DNA of 64,000 nt from Peribacillus frigoritolerans_B (GTDB lineage Bacteria; Bacillota; Bacilli; Bacillales; DSM-1321): the NCBI RefSeq assembly GCF_044762665.1, contig NZ_JBIWES010000002.1:372001-436000 (forward strand), written 5' to 3'. Each line of letters opens with the position of its first letter. The stretch's first letter is position 1. Of this stretch, positions 6,195-15,383 are shown piece by piece. A model generated the notes under the pieces. It saw nothing but the letters and a program-made list of their open reading frames with translations. It ran no database searches and was not told the DNA's origin. The position numbers and the translations under genes were made by a program.

Positions 6195-7721
6195 GTGGGC
6201 ACTTTTGATTATTTAATGCATGGATTTGAAACGGCACTAACTTGGTATAACATACTTTTTGCATTTGTCGGAGTATTGATCGGTACGGCTGTCGGTGTTT
6301 TGCCGGGGATCGGGCCGATGAGCGGTGTGGCTCTTTTAATTCCGGTAACCGCTTCGATTACAGGTGGGCTTCCTCCAGAGCAAGCGGCCACAAGCGCCAT
6401 CATTTTACTTGCAGGTGTTTATTATGGAGCGATGTATGGAGGGTCGACAACTTCGATCCTATTGAATACACCTGGGGAATCTTCTTCAGTCGTCACCACA
6501 TTGGATGGCTACCAAATGGCGAAGAAGGGAAGAGCCGGGAGTGCTTTATCCATTTCGGCAATCGGTTCCTTCGTCGGAGGGATAGTCACCCTTATCGCCA
6601 TGATTGCCTTGGCTCAGCCATTATCGACGATTGCCATCAAGTTCGGTCCGGCGGAGTATTTTTCGCTCATGCTTCTAGGGTTGGCTGCAGTCAGCGGCCT
6701 CGCTGGAAAATCCGTAACCAAGGCACTGATCATGACGGTTTGCGGTTTGTTGATCGGGACGATAGGCATCGATAATGTTTCCGGGATCGCCCGATTTACA
6801 TTCGACATTCCTTGGCTGTATCAAGGGGTCGAATTCCTGACGATCGCCGTTGGTCTGTTCGCCCTTGGAGAAGTATTCAAGACAATCTTGGAAAAGGACG
6901 AGGATGATGGGGAAATTGCAAAAATCAATAATTTGATTCCTTCCAAAGAAGAATTCAAGGAATCCGCGGGGCCGATTGCGAGGGGGTCGCTCTTAGGTTT
7001 CTTTGTAGGAATCCTGCCGGGTGCAGGGGCCACTCTTGCTTCTTTCTTCTCATACCTTATGGAAAAACGGATTTCAAAAAAACCTGGGAGATTCGGTACA
7101 GGGGCGATCGCTGGTGTGGCCGGTCCTGAAACGGCCAATAACGCGGCTTCTGGCGGAGCGATGATACCACTATTGACGCTGGGAATTCCAGGTTCCGGTA
7201 CAACGGCGATTTTAATGGGTGCGCTCATGATGTACAATGTTCAGCCAGGTCCATTATTATTCGAGGACCATCCCCAGGTGGCTTGGGGACTTATCGCCAG
7301 TATGTTCATCGGGAATCTGATGCTCCTGATCCTTAATCTCCCACTCGTTAAGGTTTTTGCGAAAATCATTGAAACGCCAAAGAAGTATTTGATTCCGATC
7401 ATTATCGCGATTTCGATTTTTGGTGTTTATGCGGTACAAGTATCGACTTATGATTTATTGCTATTACTAGGATGCGGGATCTTGGGATATTTCTTAAGTA
7501 AAAATGATTATCCAATCGCCCCGTTGGTATTAGGACTGGTTTTAGGACCGATGATAGAAAACAATATGCGCAGGGCACTGACGATATCCGATGGGGATTA
7601 CAGTTTGTTTTTCACTCGGCCGCTTTCGCTGACATTCCTGATCGTAACGGCATTATGGCTGCTCATTCCGGTTTTACTTAAGAAGAGAGGGAAGGATGTT
7701 GTCATCAATATTGAAGGTTAA
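6195..7721 (+). CDS. tctA: Tripartite tricarboxylate transporter large membrane subunit TctA
   Basis: This 508-residue integral membrane protein with about twelve hydrophobic segments matches TctA, the permease core of tripartite tricarboxylate transporters. The glycine-rich signature GVLPGIGPMSGVALLIP lies at residues ~35-51, and a second related loop GILPGAGATLASFFSY lies at ~270-285. A third landmark is PLLTLGIPGSGTTAILMGAL. GTG 6195 follows AAGGGGGATG and sits 18 bp after tctB, so the genes are co-transcribed. A terminator follows, separating the transporter from its probable sensor kinase. Confidence 0.93.
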   Translation: MGTFDYLMHGFETALTWYNILFAFVGVLIGTAVGVLPGIGPMSGVALLIPVTASITGGLPPEQAATSAIILLAGVYYGAMYGGSTTSILLNTPGESSSVVTTLDGYQMAKKGRAGSALSISAIGSFVGGIVTLIAMIALAQPLSTIAIKFGPAEYFSLMLLGLAAVSGLAGKSVTKALIMTVCGLLIGTIGIDNVSGIARFTFDIPWLYQGVEFLTIAVGLFALGEVFKTILEKDEDDGEIAKINNLIPSKEEFKESAGPIARGSLLGFFVGILPGAGATLASFFSYLMEKRISKKPGRFGTGAIAGVAGPETANNAASGGAMIPLLTLGIPGSGTTAILMGALMMYNVQPGPLLFEDHPQVAWGLIASMFIGNLMLLILNLPLVKVFAKIIETPKKYLIPIIIAISIFGVYAVQVSTYDLLLLLGCGILGYFLSKNDYPIAPLVLGLVLGPMIENNMRRALTISDGDYSLFFTRPLSLTFLIVTALWLLIPVLLKKRGKDVVINIEG

Positions 7722-7743
7722 TCGATATTTTCTGAATGTTGTG

Positions 7744-7776
7744 AAATAACCCCTTTTTTAAAGGGGTTATTTTTTA
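7744..7776 (+). terminator. Intrinsic terminator after tctA
   Basis: AAATAACCCCTTT and AAAGGGGTTATTT are perfectly complementary and the stem runs into a T-rich tail. It ends the tctCBA transcript about 25 bp before the kinase start, so some read-through or a promoter overlapping the hairpin is needed for the kinase gene. Confidence 0.85.
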
Positions 7777-7800
7777 TATGATGTAAGTAGAGGTGATTGA

Positions 7801-9432
7801 ATGCGTTTACACACCAAGTTGATGCTCGGCATTTGTACGTTAATCATCTTAATGGGTGGAATCTTTGAAGTTATTTTCATAAATATCCTGGAAAATAATC
7901 TGAAGCAGGAAACAGGGGAAAAAGCATTGTCGGTTGCCCAGACCATTTCTTTGCTGCCTGAAATTAAACAAGCTTTTCGAACGGATAATCCTTCTGTAAT
8001 CATCCAGCCCATCGCGGAAAGAATTCGCAGGCAGATCGATGCGGAATTCATAGTAATAGGTGATGAGAACGAAACACGGCTGTCCCATCCAGATCCCGGC
8101 TTGATCGGAAAGAAAATGGTTGGGGGAGATAACGCCGAGGTTTGGGATGGGAAATCCATCATCACGGAGTCCACTGGCACATTGGGACCTTCCATAAGGG
8201 GGAAATCCCCGATAATCGCCAATGAAAAGGTCATTGGTGTCGTCTCAGTTGGCTACCTACAGGATGATATTGAAAAAGAAGTGTCCAGTATACAAAGAAA
8301 AATCGTCTTGATCATCTCTTTTATATTAATCGGCGGTTTGTTGGTAGCCTTTTTCATTTCATTCAATATAAAAAAAGCGATATTGGGTCTGGAGCCGAAA
8401 GAGATCGCCTGGATGTTTCAAGAGAAGCAGGCCATTTTGGAATCCATTCATGAAGGCATCATTGCCATTGATGTTCATGGGAAAATCACGGTCGTCAATG
8501 AAACGGCGCATAAAATCCTTCATATCCCTAAAGATGTCAAACTTCGCGGGCAAAAAATCGAAGAAGTCATAACGCATACACATTTGCTTGATGTAGTAAG
8601 CACGGCGCGGGCCGAATATGACCAGGAATTCATGATTGACGGTGAAGTTTTTTTGGCAAGCCGGATCCCCATCTTGAATGGACAGGGTGAAATCATCGGT
8701 GCAGTTGCAAGTTTGAGAAATAAATCGGAACTATCCAATCTCCTTCAAGAACTGTCACATGTAAAGGCGTATGCAGAAGGACTGAGGGCCCAGACGCATG
8801 AATATTCCAATCGGCTTTATACACTGCTAGGCTTGATTCAACTCGGTTCATATAAAGAAGCAATGGAGTTCATATCGAAGGAAGTCGATGTCACCCAAGG
8901 CTTCATTCACTTTCTGATGAAGGAAGTACCTGATCCGGTTATTGCCGGGTTCATCTTAGGGAAGGTAAGTTTAGCAAGCGAGCTGAAAATTGACTTTACC
9001 ATCGATAGAGAAAGCAGCTTTAAAGATATTCCGTCCGAAATAGATCGGGATTTATTAGTGACGATCATCGGCAATCTCATCAATAATGCCTTCGAAGCTG
9101 TACGGGAAAACGAGAGGGAGGAAAAAAGGGTATCGTTGTTCGTCACGGACTTGGGTAAAGAGTTGATCATAGAGGTTGAAGATAATGGAAAAGGGATGAA
9201 CTCAGATGTTACCGAACTGATATTCCGGAACGGTTTTACGACGAAAAGCCATCAAACCAATTCAGGTATAGGCTTGAGCCTTGTTCAGGAAGCAATTGAT
9301 GGATTAGGGGGGTATATCACTTTTTCGACGAAAGAAGGGGAATATACGATCTTTACCGTAGCTATACCAAAAAACAGAGGGGGATTAAATGATGGCCAAT
9401 CGCGATATAGAAGTTCTGATCGTCGAAGATGA
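7801..9432 (+). CDS. CitA/DcuS-type sensor histidine kinase (tricarboxylate sensing)
   Basis: This 543-residue kinase has the CitA/DcuS/MalK layout. It has a first membrane helix (~8-28), an extracellular PDC-type sensor domain (~35-165), a second helix (~168-188) and a cytoplasmic PAS domain (~205-300). The dimerisation helix carries the phospho-acceptor THEYSNRL (H333), and the ATPase domain has N-box NLINNAFEA, DNGKGM and SGIGLSLV. Such kinases sense external citrate, fumarate or malate. It overlaps the regulator gene by 44 bp. Adjacency to tctCBA suggests it detects the carboxylate carried by that system. Confidence 0.9.
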   Translation: MRLHTKLMLGICTLIILMGGIFEVIFINILENNLKQETGEKALSVAQTISLLPEIKQAFRTDNPSVIIQPIAERIRRQIDAEFIVIGDENETRLSHPDPGLIGKKMVGGDNAEVWDGKSIITESTGTLGPSIRGKSPIIANEKVIGVVSVGYLQDDIEKEVSSIQRKIVLIISFILIGGLLVAFFISFNIKKAILGLEPKEIAWMFQEKQAILESIHEGIIAIDVHGKITVVNETAHKILHIPKDVKLRGQKIEEVITHTHLLDVVSTARAEYDQEFMIDGEVFLASRIPILNGQGEIIGAVASLRNKSELSNLLQELSHVKAYAEGLRAQTHEYSNRLYTLLGLIQLGSYKEAMEFISKEVDVTQGFIHFLMKEVPDPVIAGFILGKVSLASELKIDFTIDRESSFKDIPSEIDRDLLVTIIGNLINNAFEAVRENEREEKRVSLFVTDLGKELIIEVEDNGKGMNSDVTELIFRNGFTTKSHQTNSGIGLSLVQEAIDGLGGYITFSTKEGEYTIFTVAIPKNRGGLNDGQSRYRSSDRRR

Positions 9433-10096
9433 CCTGCGGATTGCCGAGATACAAAAGCTATTCATCGAAAAGCTTGAGGGATTTCAAACGATCGGAATCG
9501 CGTCAAGCTATGACGAGGCTAAAAGCTTCATTGAAATCATTCAGCCGGATCTATTGCTGCTCGATATGTATTTTCCGGATATGAATGGGCTCGATATCCT
9601 GAAAGAAATCAAGCAGCAAAGCAAACAAATGGATGTCATCATGATAACGGCGGCTAAAGAAATCGAAAAAGTCCAGGAAGCCATCAAGATCGGCATATTT
9701 GATTATATAATCAAGCCTGTAGCATTTGAACGTTTCAAGCAGTCCTTACGCCGATATCAAGAATATCACATTAAACTGTCTGAATTGGAAAAGGGCAATT
9801 TCCCCGTAACGCAGCAACAGGTGGATAAGCTTTTGCGAAAGGAAATGAAAGAAAAAGAGAGGGAACAAACTTCACTGCCAAAAGGAATCGATCGGATGAC
9901 TTTGGAGAAGGTGATGGTTGTGTTGGGGAAATCCTCCCCGGGGTTAACTGCAGAAATAGTGGCGAAGGAAATCGGGGTGAGCAGGACAACGGCAAGGCGG
10001 TATCTGGAGCACTTGATGTCAGAGGAAAAAATTGATGCCGATTTAACATATGGCACAGTAGGACGTCCTGAACGGGTTTATGCCATCAAGACATAA
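9389..10096 (+). CDS. CitB/DcuR-type response regulator
   Basis: This 235-residue regulator has a receiver domain (residues ~8-125). It contains the acidic pair E13/D14-D15, the phospho-acceptor D59 in LLLLDMYFPDMNG, the T/A switch in ITAAKEI and K in IIKPVAF. A linker and a C-terminal helix-turn-helix follow (GVSRTTARRYLEHLMSE), of the kind found in CitB, DcuR, CitT and DctR. It begins inside the kinase gene, which indicates translational coupling. The likely targets are tctCBA and possibly the upstream permease; no site can be assigned from sequence alone. Confidence 0.9.
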   Translation: MMANRDIEVLIVEDDLRIAEIQKLFIEKLEGFQTIGIASSYDEAKSFIEIIQPDLLLLDMYFPDMNGLDILKEIKQQSKQMDVIMITAAKEIEKVQEAIKIGIFDYIIKPVAFERFKQSLRRYQEYHIKLSELEKGNFPVTQQQVDKLLRKEMKEKEREQTSLPKGIDRMTLEKVMVVLGKSSPGLTAEIVAKEIGVSRTTARRYLEHLMSEEKIDADLTYGTVGRPERVYAIKT

Positions 10097-10098
10097 TG

Positions 10099-10124
10099 GG
10101 TTCGCCAAGCGGCGGATCTTTTTT
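10099..10124 (+). terminator. Intrinsic terminator after the CitB-type regulator
   Basis: GGTTCGCC (10099-10106) pairs with GGCGGATC (10111-10118) with two G-U pairs, a 4-base loop and six Ts. It begins 3 bp after the regulator stop codon. Confidence 0.8.
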
Positions 10125-10279
10125 AATGTGTTTGATCGAACGACTGGTTCTCACCACGAACATCATCTTATTCCAAGTTCAAAAACAAATAAAAAATGAA
10201 TGTACAAGTCTTCAAAAAAATAAAAGGTTCACCAAAAAAACAGTCAATTCCCATTGGATGGTTTTTTGATGAAACTCCT

Positions 10280-10291
10280 TAGTATATACTA
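10280..10291. promoter_or_regulatory. 12-bp palindrome in the desK promoter region
   Basis: TAGTATATACTA is a perfect palindrome, flanked by CCT and AGG that extend the symmetry imperfectly. It lies 26 bp before the desK start and contains a TATACT hexamer that could be the -10 element. It may be a repressor site or simply a symmetrical -10 region; I know of no matching regulator. Confidence 0.35.
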
Positions 10292-10317
10292 GGATAAAAA
10301 GAAATAGAGGCGGCGCC

Positions 10318-11439
10318 ATGCAAAGTTGGTATCATATCTTTCCGAAAAACACAGGGCTGAGCCCTTATGTCTGGATCATTTTTTGTATCCTTCCTTTTTA
10401 TTTCATCTTCAAATCCTCTTCGATGTTGGAGATAGTCTTTGGAATCGTCATGATCATTTTGTTTTTCATATCATATGGTCTCTCATTCGTTTCGAAGGGA
10501 TGGCCCGTATACGTATGGACGGCGATACAAATAATCATATCCATATCGATGACCATATTTTTCAGCTACATTTACTTTTCACTTTTTTTAGCATTCTTTA
10601 TTGGGAATGTTCAAAATAAGGTTGGCTTTTTCGTCTTATATTCGATCCAGCTATTGGCTACCATCGTGTCTGTCAATATTGGCTTCATCATGAAAGACCC
10701 TACCTTCTTTTCTCAATTTCCCTTTATGCTCATTTGTGTGGTAGGCGTGATCCTTCTTCCATTCAACACGTATAATCGGAACAAACGGGGCATGCTGGAA
10801 GAACAATTGGAGGACGCTCATAAAAGAATATCAGAGCTTGGCAAAATGGAAGAACGTCAGCGGATTGCCCGTGACTTACATGATACACTTGGCCAAAAGC
10901 TGTCTTTGATTGGCTTGAAAAGTGACCTTACAGGGAAATTGATCGATTTGAATCCGGAGATGGCCAAGAAGGAAATCAAGGATATCCGTCAAACGGCGAG
11001 GACGGCACTCAAGGAAGTACGTGAAATGGTGTCGGAAATGCGTGGGGCCAAGCTAAGCGATGAAATCATCCGGGTCAAGCAAATATTGAAAGCGGCAGAG
11101 ATAGAATTCAAATTGGAAGGCACCACGGAATTGCAAGATACCCCATTGCTTGTTGAAACGGTTTTGAGCATGTGCTTGAAGGAAGCCGTGACCAATATCG
11201 TCAAACATAGCGGTGCCGACTGCTGTAATATCGTCATCGAAGAATTACAAACAGGAGTGACCATCACCGTACAGGATAATGGAGTGGGTCTTTCGCATAG
11301 ATCAGAGTATATTAAAGGCAATGGGCTTCAAGGTATGAAAGAAAGGCTCGAATTCGTTAATGGCAGCCTGGATATTAAATCAACAGATGGAACGACACTT
11401 TATATAAGGGTTCCGAATGCTATAAAAAATAATGGATAG
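10318..11439 (+). CDS. desK: Membrane-thickness sensor histidine kinase DesK
   Basis: This 373-residue protein closely follows B. subtilis DesK, which senses membrane order on cooling. The N-terminus has the polar residues of the 'sunken-buoy' motif (K10, N11), followed by about five membrane segments ending near residue 150. A two-helix linker leads to the phospho-acceptor in IARDLHDTLGQKLSLIGLKS (H188, the same number as in B. subtilis), then an ATPase domain with MCLKEAVTNIVKHS and DNGVGL. The gene is followed by desR after 11 bp. In B. subtilis the desaturase gene des precedes desK; here no des gene is adjacent. Confidence 0.93.
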   Translation: MQSWYHIFPKNTGLSPYVWIIFCILPFYFIFKSSSMLEIVFGIVMIILFFISYGLSFVSKGWPVYVWTAIQIIISISMTIFFSYIYFSLFLAFFIGNVQNKVGFFVLYSIQLLATIVSVNIGFIMKDPTFFSQFPFMLICVVGVILLPFNTYNRNKRGMLEEQLEDAHKRISELGKMEERQRIARDLHDTLGQKLSLIGLKSDLTGKLIDLNPEMAKKEIKDIRQTARTALKEVREMVSEMRGAKLSDEIIRVKQILKAAEIEFKLEGTTELQDTPLLVETVLSMCLKEAVTNIVKHSGADCCNIVIEELQTGVTITVQDNGVGLSHRSEYIKGNGLQGMKERLEFVNGSLDIKSTDGTTLYIRVPNAIKNNG

Positions 11440-11450
11440 GTGGGATTAAC

Positions 11451-12059
11451 TTGATTCGAATCGTAATTGCCGAAGATCAACGGATGCTGCTTGGCGCGCT
11501 AGGTTCCATCCTTGATTTGGAAAGTGACATGGAAGTTGTAGGAAAAGCGAGCAATGGGGAAGAAGCAATGAATCTCGTCAATCAATTAAAGCCGGATATC
11601 TGCATAACCGATATTGAAATGCCAGTTAAAACCGGGCTCGATGTAGCGGAGGAGATCAAGGATCAGGGCCACCAATGCAAAGTCATCATTTTGACCACCT
11701 TTGCACGTCCTGGGTATTTTGAAAGAGCAAGAAAGGCCGAGGTAGGCGGATATCTTCTGAAGGATAGCCCCAGTGAGGAACTGGCGAACTCGATCCGTGT
11801 CATCATGGATGGGCGGCGCATTTATGCTCCTGAGCTGGTGGATATGGCTTTCGAAGAAGAAAACCCTTTGACTGAACGAGAGTGCCAAGTGCTCAAATTG
11901 ATCGCAGATGGTAAGACCACAAAGGAAATCGCAAGCCAGCTTTACCTGTCCAATGGAACGGTCCGTAATTATATATCAGTCATCCTTGATAAATTGGATG
12001 TAAGCAACCGCGTTGAAGCGATTGTAAGATTCAAGGAAAAGGGCTGGTCAAAGGATTGA
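11451..12059 (+). CDS. desR: Response regulator DesR
   Basis: This 202-residue NarL/FixJ-type regulator matches B. subtilis DesR. The receiver domain has D9, the phospho-acceptor D54 in CITDIEMP, and the distinctive stretch LTTFARPGYFERA. The C-terminal LuxR-type helix-turn-helix (about residues 135-195) includes LTERECQVLKLIADGKTTKEI. It starts at TTG 11451 behind AGGTGGGA. In B. subtilis phosphorylated DesR activates the lipid desaturase gene on cooling. The desaturase target must lie outside this window, or the system controls something else here. Confidence 0.93.
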   Translation: MIRIVIAEDQRMLLGALGSILDLESDMEVVGKASNGEEAMNLVNQLKPDICITDIEMPVKTGLDVAEEIKDQGHQCKVIILTTFARPGYFERARKAEVGGYLLKDSPSEELANSIRVIMDGRRIYAPELVDMAFEEENPLTERECQVLKLIADGKTTKEIASQLYLSNGTVRNYISVILDKLDVSNRVEAIVRFKEKGWSKD

Positions 12060-12163
12060 TCAAAATGTAAATCCTGGCCGCTTCGCAAATCAAAAAAGCA
12101 CAGCGTCACGATTGTAATATGGTATATTAATTTTTATTACATAGTAGGAAGGGGATGACCATT

Positions 12164-12685
12164 ATGCAAAAGGCTACATTTGCTGGAGGCTGTTTCTGGT
12201 GCATGGTGACACCATTTGAAGAACAACCGGGGATTGGGGGAATCGTATCCGGTTATACGGGAGGACATGTTGAAAACCCGACTTACGAGGAAGTGAAGAC
12301 GGGAACTACGGGGCATTATGAAGTCGTTGAAATCACTTTCGATCCTCAGTTATTTCCTTATGAAAGATTGCTGGAACTATATTGGCAGCAAATCGATCCA
12401 ACCGACGATGGCGGTCAATTCCATGACAGAGGAAGCCAATATCGGACGGCCATCTTCTATCATGATGAAGCTCAAGAGAAACTGGCCCTTGAAGCGAAAG
12501 AAAAGGTGGCAGCCAGCGGGAAGTTCCAGAAACCGATCGTAACGGAAATCCTTCCGGCCCAAACCTTTTATCCTGCCGAAGAATATCATCAAGGCTATCA
12601 TAAAAAAAACAAAGATGATTATAAAGCGGACCGTGCGAAATCGGGACGCGATGAATTCATTGGCCAGCATTGGAACGGTGAATGA
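12164..12685 (+). CDS. msrA: Peptide-methionine (S)-S-oxide reductase MsrA
   Basis: This 173-residue protein repairs methionine S-sulfoxide in oxidised proteins. The catalytic motif FAGGCFWC is at residues 6-13 (Cys10 the nucleophile). The family stretches SGYTGGH, PTYEEV, HYEVVEI and HDRGSQYRTAIFY follow, and the protein ends with a typical FIGQHW tail. I chose ATG 12164 rather than ATG 12155 because the Shine-Dalgarno AGGAAGGGG touches 12155. The 7-base inverted repeat TGTAATA (12113-12119) and TATTACA (12135-12141) in the promoter region may be an operator. No msrB follows. Confidence 0.94.
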   Translation: MQKATFAGGCFWCMVTPFEEQPGIGGIVSGYTGGHVENPTYEEVKTGTTGHYEVVEITFDPQLFPYERLLELYWQQIDPTDDGGQFHDRGSQYRTAIFYHDEAQEKLALEAKEKVAASGKFQKPIVTEILPAQTFYPAEEYHQGYHKKNKDDYKADRAKSGRDEFIGQHWNGE

Positions 12686-12839
12686 ACTGGATCATTATAA
12701 AAAATATTGGACCGGCATGAGTGTCACAAATTTCTTCATCAAATGAGGTTTCATTAAACAATGAAAAACCCAAAGTGTAACCATTTCTTAATCAAAGTTA
12801 GGGATGAGCCAGCCTACAGTTTTTTTAAAAAACAATCCA

Positions 12840-12969
12840 GTTGATTGGAACGGAAGGTATGAGACTCCTGCGGGAAAAGCGTGTCCAAGGGAGACCCAGC
12901 AGGCGCAAAGAGCGCCGAGGAGGCTCCCAGACCGCCCGCGGAAAGCGAGTGCCTGGAGAGGAAATCAAC
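12840..12969 (+). repeat. Dispersed GC-rich repeat, copy 2
   Basis: This 130-bp copy begins GTTGATTGGAACGGAAGG and ends GGAAATCAAC, giving short terminal inverted repeats. It aligns along its length with the inverted copies at 4313-4440 and 29084-29211. A further ~110 bp of GC-rich sequence with no recognisable content follows to about 13090. Short frames in both directions here are translations of the repeat, not genes. The whole stretch 12686-13334 has no gene. Confidence 0.8.
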
Positions 12970-13110
12970 GTTCGGGCTGTTATAAAAAAAATCCGCTCCC
13001 TTTCCGCCGACTGTCTGCCAAGCCACATTAAAGCAAGCGGCAGTATGGTCCCAGGCAAGCCAGTTATTCGGGGTGAGAACGTTCCAACCCCCATTTTGTC
13101 GACAAACTGT

Positions 13111-13138
13111 GACTATGGAAATATTCCATAGTCTTTTT
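13111..13138 (+). terminator. Intrinsic terminator downstream of repeat copy 2
   Basis: GACTATGGAA (13111-13120) and TTCCATAGTC (13124-13133) form a perfect 10-bp stem with a 3-base loop, then five Ts. It is 425 bp after msrA, so it may end a long msrA 3' UTR that includes the repeat. Confidence 0.75.
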
Positions 13139-13281
13139 ATTATGGTTAACCATTATTTAGATATAGGGCATCTCTGTATGAGTCCGGCATGAACTTTACA
13201 CATCCGTTTTTTTTTGACCTTTTAAAAGCACAGAAATTTAATTCATTATTTCTTGGGATTTTTAAACGGAGGGGTCAATTT

Positions 13282-13313
13282 CTCATGATATTTTCATATT
13301 TCTTCAGTACACT
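13282..13313 (+). promoter_or_regulatory. Direct-repeat operator and promoter of the two-component operon
   Basis: CTCATG (13282-13287) and TTCATA (13293-13298) are direct repeats at an 11-bp period. After 9 bp comes a -10-like TACACT (13308-13313). The same arrangement occurs upstream of the PepSY gene (15384-15415). An 11-bp direct repeat placed over the -35 region is typical of OmpR/PhoB regulators, so this is probably an autoregulatory site for the regulator just downstream. Confidence 0.6.
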
Positions 13314-13334
13314 AAGGGGTAGGTGGTGATGATC

Positions 13335-14030
13335 ATGAATAAAAGAATTTTAATAATAGAAGATGAAGAAAAAATTGCGAGGGTTCTCCAGCTGGAACTT
13401 AATCATGAGGGTTATCAGACTGAATCGGCTTTTACCGGAAAGACAGGTCTGGAAAGGGCAGAAGCCGAAGAGTGGGATTTAATCTTATTGGATGTGATGC
13501 TGCCCGAGTTGAATGGCATAGAAGTACTTAGGCGTTATCGGAAAAAGAATGTATCGACACCGGTCATCCTTCTGACCGCTAGGGATGCTGTGCCAGACAA
13601 GGTGAATGGCCTGGACCATGGTGCGAACGATTATGTAACGAAACCGTTTGAAATTGAAGAGCTGTTGGCACGGATCCGTGCTTGTTTCCGTACCAATGTA
13701 CGGGAGAGCCAATCAGAAGGGGAAGTGGATGAACTAAAGATCCATGATCTGAAGTTGAACCTTGGTACTAGGGACATTCAAAGGCAAGGCAAAAGGATTG
13801 AGCTGACTTCCCGCGAGTTCGATTTGCTGGTTTATCTTTTGCAAAATAAAAATCAAGTACTATCAAGGGAGCAAATCCTGACACATGTATGGGGTTATGA
13901 CTTTGCAGGGGATACGAATGTGGTTGATGTGTATATCCGTTATTTGCGCAAAAAGATAGATTATCCCTTTGAGCTGCAGCTCATCCATACTTACCGCGGT
14001 GTAGGTTACAGCTTGAAGGAGCCAGCATGA
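13335..14030 (+). CDS. OmpR/PhoB-family response regulator (YkoG-like)
   Basis: This 231-residue regulator has a receiver domain with E9/D10, phospho-acceptor D53 in LILLDVMLP, T in LLTARDAV and K in VTKPFEIEEL. The C-terminal winged helix (~135-230) contains LTSREFDLLVYLLQNKN and the wing TYRGVGYSL. I chose ATG 13335 because AGGTGG (13321-13326) is 8 bases upstream; ATG 13329 and GTG 13323 are closer to it. The order regulator, kinase, PepSY protein resembles B. subtilis ykoG-ykoH-ykoI/J, a system of unclear signal. The gene overlaps the kinase by 4 bp. Confidence 0.88.
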   Translation: MNKRILIIEDEEKIARVLQLELNHEGYQTESAFTGKTGLERAEAEEWDLILLDVMLPELNGIEVLRRYRKKNVSTPVILLTARDAVPDKVNGLDHGANDYVTKPFEIEELLARIRACFRTNVRESQSEGEVDELKIHDLKLNLGTRDIQRQGKRIELTSREFDLLVYLLQNKNQVLSREQILTHVWGYDFAGDTNVVDVYIRYLRKKIDYPFELQLIHTYRGVGYSLKEPA

Positions 14031-15382
14031 AGATTCGGACGAAAATCCAATCGTATTCCAGTCTTTTTTTAAGCGTCATGCTTATATTGTTGAGTATCAT
14101 CGTTTTAATCGCCTTCCTTTGGATATCGTTAGAGAGGGAACGGGACCTGCTTGAAGATCAAGCTTCATTAATCGAAGAAAATATCGTGACGAAAGATTTG
14201 AATTCCGGTGATTCCGATTTAATGGAGCCGTATATCCCGGACGATGGAATGGTGCGGATATTCGACACTGATGGAAGGCTGGTAAAATCATTTACGGATG
14301 AAGAGGACCTTAAGGGGCTTGCGTTTAAAGCCATTAACGAGAAAGGATATGATTTTGCCAAAGCTGACGGTGAATATGTATTGACCTACCGTTATCCTTA
14401 TCCTGATGAAGGGAAGAAGCTAGGGATGATCGAGGTCACACAGCCTCAGGATACCCTCCTTGATAATTTATCGACGCTTGCCCTCGTTTTGGGCGGTGCA
14501 TCCCTTTTTGTCATTCTGTTATCCATTCTTGCCGGTAAGTGGCTGGCCAACCTGATCCTCAAACCGATATCGATCATGAGCGGAACGATGAAGGATATTG
14601 AGAAAAGCGGGGAATTCAAACGGATACCGCTATCGGATCAATCAAAGGACGAGCTGCAGGTGATGGGAGCGGCATTCAACAGGATGATGGAAAGGCTGGA
14701 GCGGAATTATAACCAACAGCAGCAATTCCTTTCAGATGCTTCACATGAATTGAAAACACCGATTACGGTCATCGAAAGCTATTCCTCCCTATTGAAACGC
14801 TGGGGAATGAAGGATGAGGCGATTCAGGAAGAGGCAGTGGAGGCAATCCATCATGAAGCCGTCCGGATGAAAAAGCTGACGGAACATCTTTTGCAGTCAG
14901 CTTCCCAAATGGAACCTTCAGAAGATGTGGAAGGGAAAATAGAACTCATTTCGTTTTGTGAAGGGATTGCCCAAACATTCAGAAGGACGGGAAATCGTGA
15001 AATAACGATAGAATCAGAGTTTAAGGAAATATATGCAATGACCATTTCCAGTAAGCTTGAACAGGTGATCGTCATCCTATTGGACAATGCAATGAAATAC
15101 AGTGAATCAAGTATACAAATCATGATAAAGCGGCAAGGCGATGAGATTCTCATCGGTGTGAAAGATCATGGCGCAGGGATATCACCAGAACATCTCCCAC
15201 ATGTATTTGACCGTTTTTATCGCGTCGATTCATCGAGGGCTAGGAAAACGGGAGGCAATGGACTCGGGCTATCCATCGCCCGCACGCTTGTCGAGTCATT
15301 CAACGGTAAATTGGAGATTCAAAGCGAAGTGGGTGAGGGAACGTTGGTGACTCTTACTCTTTCTCATCAAATTCTAATCTAA
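14027..15382 (+). CDS. Sensor histidine kinase with HAMP domain (YkoH-like)
   Basis: This 451-residue kinase has a membrane helix at ~8-33, an extracytoplasmic sensing region (~35-150), a second helix (~152-175), a HAMP linker (~178-230), a HisKA domain with SDASHELKTPITV (H240), and an ATPase domain with N-box LLDNAMKYS, DHGAGI and GGNGLGLSI. It shares the ATGA overlap with its response regulator. The PepSY protein downstream may modulate the extracellular sensor, as PepSY domains often do, but that is inference. Confidence 0.9.
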   Translation: MKIRTKIQSYSSLFLSVMLILLSIIVLIAFLWISLERERDLLEDQASLIEENIVTKDLNSGDSDLMEPYIPDDGMVRIFDTDGRLVKSFTDEEDLKGLAFKAINEKGYDFAKADGEYVLTYRYPYPDEGKKLGMIEVTQPQDTLLDNLSTLALVLGGASLFVILLSILAGKWLANLILKPISIMSGTMKDIEKSGEFKRIPLSDQSKDELQVMGAAFNRMMERLERNYNQQQQFLSDASHELKTPITVIESYSSLLKRWGMKDEAIQEEAVEAIHHEAVRMKKLTEHLLQSASQMEPSEDVEGKIELISFCEGIAQTFRRTGNREITIESEFKEIYAMTISSKLEQVIVILLDNAMKYSESSIQIMIKRQGDEILIGVKDHGAGISPEHLPHVFDRFYRVDSSRARKTGGNGLGLSIARTLVESFNGKLEIQSEVGEGTLVTLTLSHQILI

Positions 15383-15383
15383 C

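Noticed and set aside
12804..13131. Several overlapping frames of 70-96 codons on both strands
   Set aside because: They are GC-rich translations of dispersed repeat copy 2, with Arg/Pro-rich composition and no ribosome-binding site.
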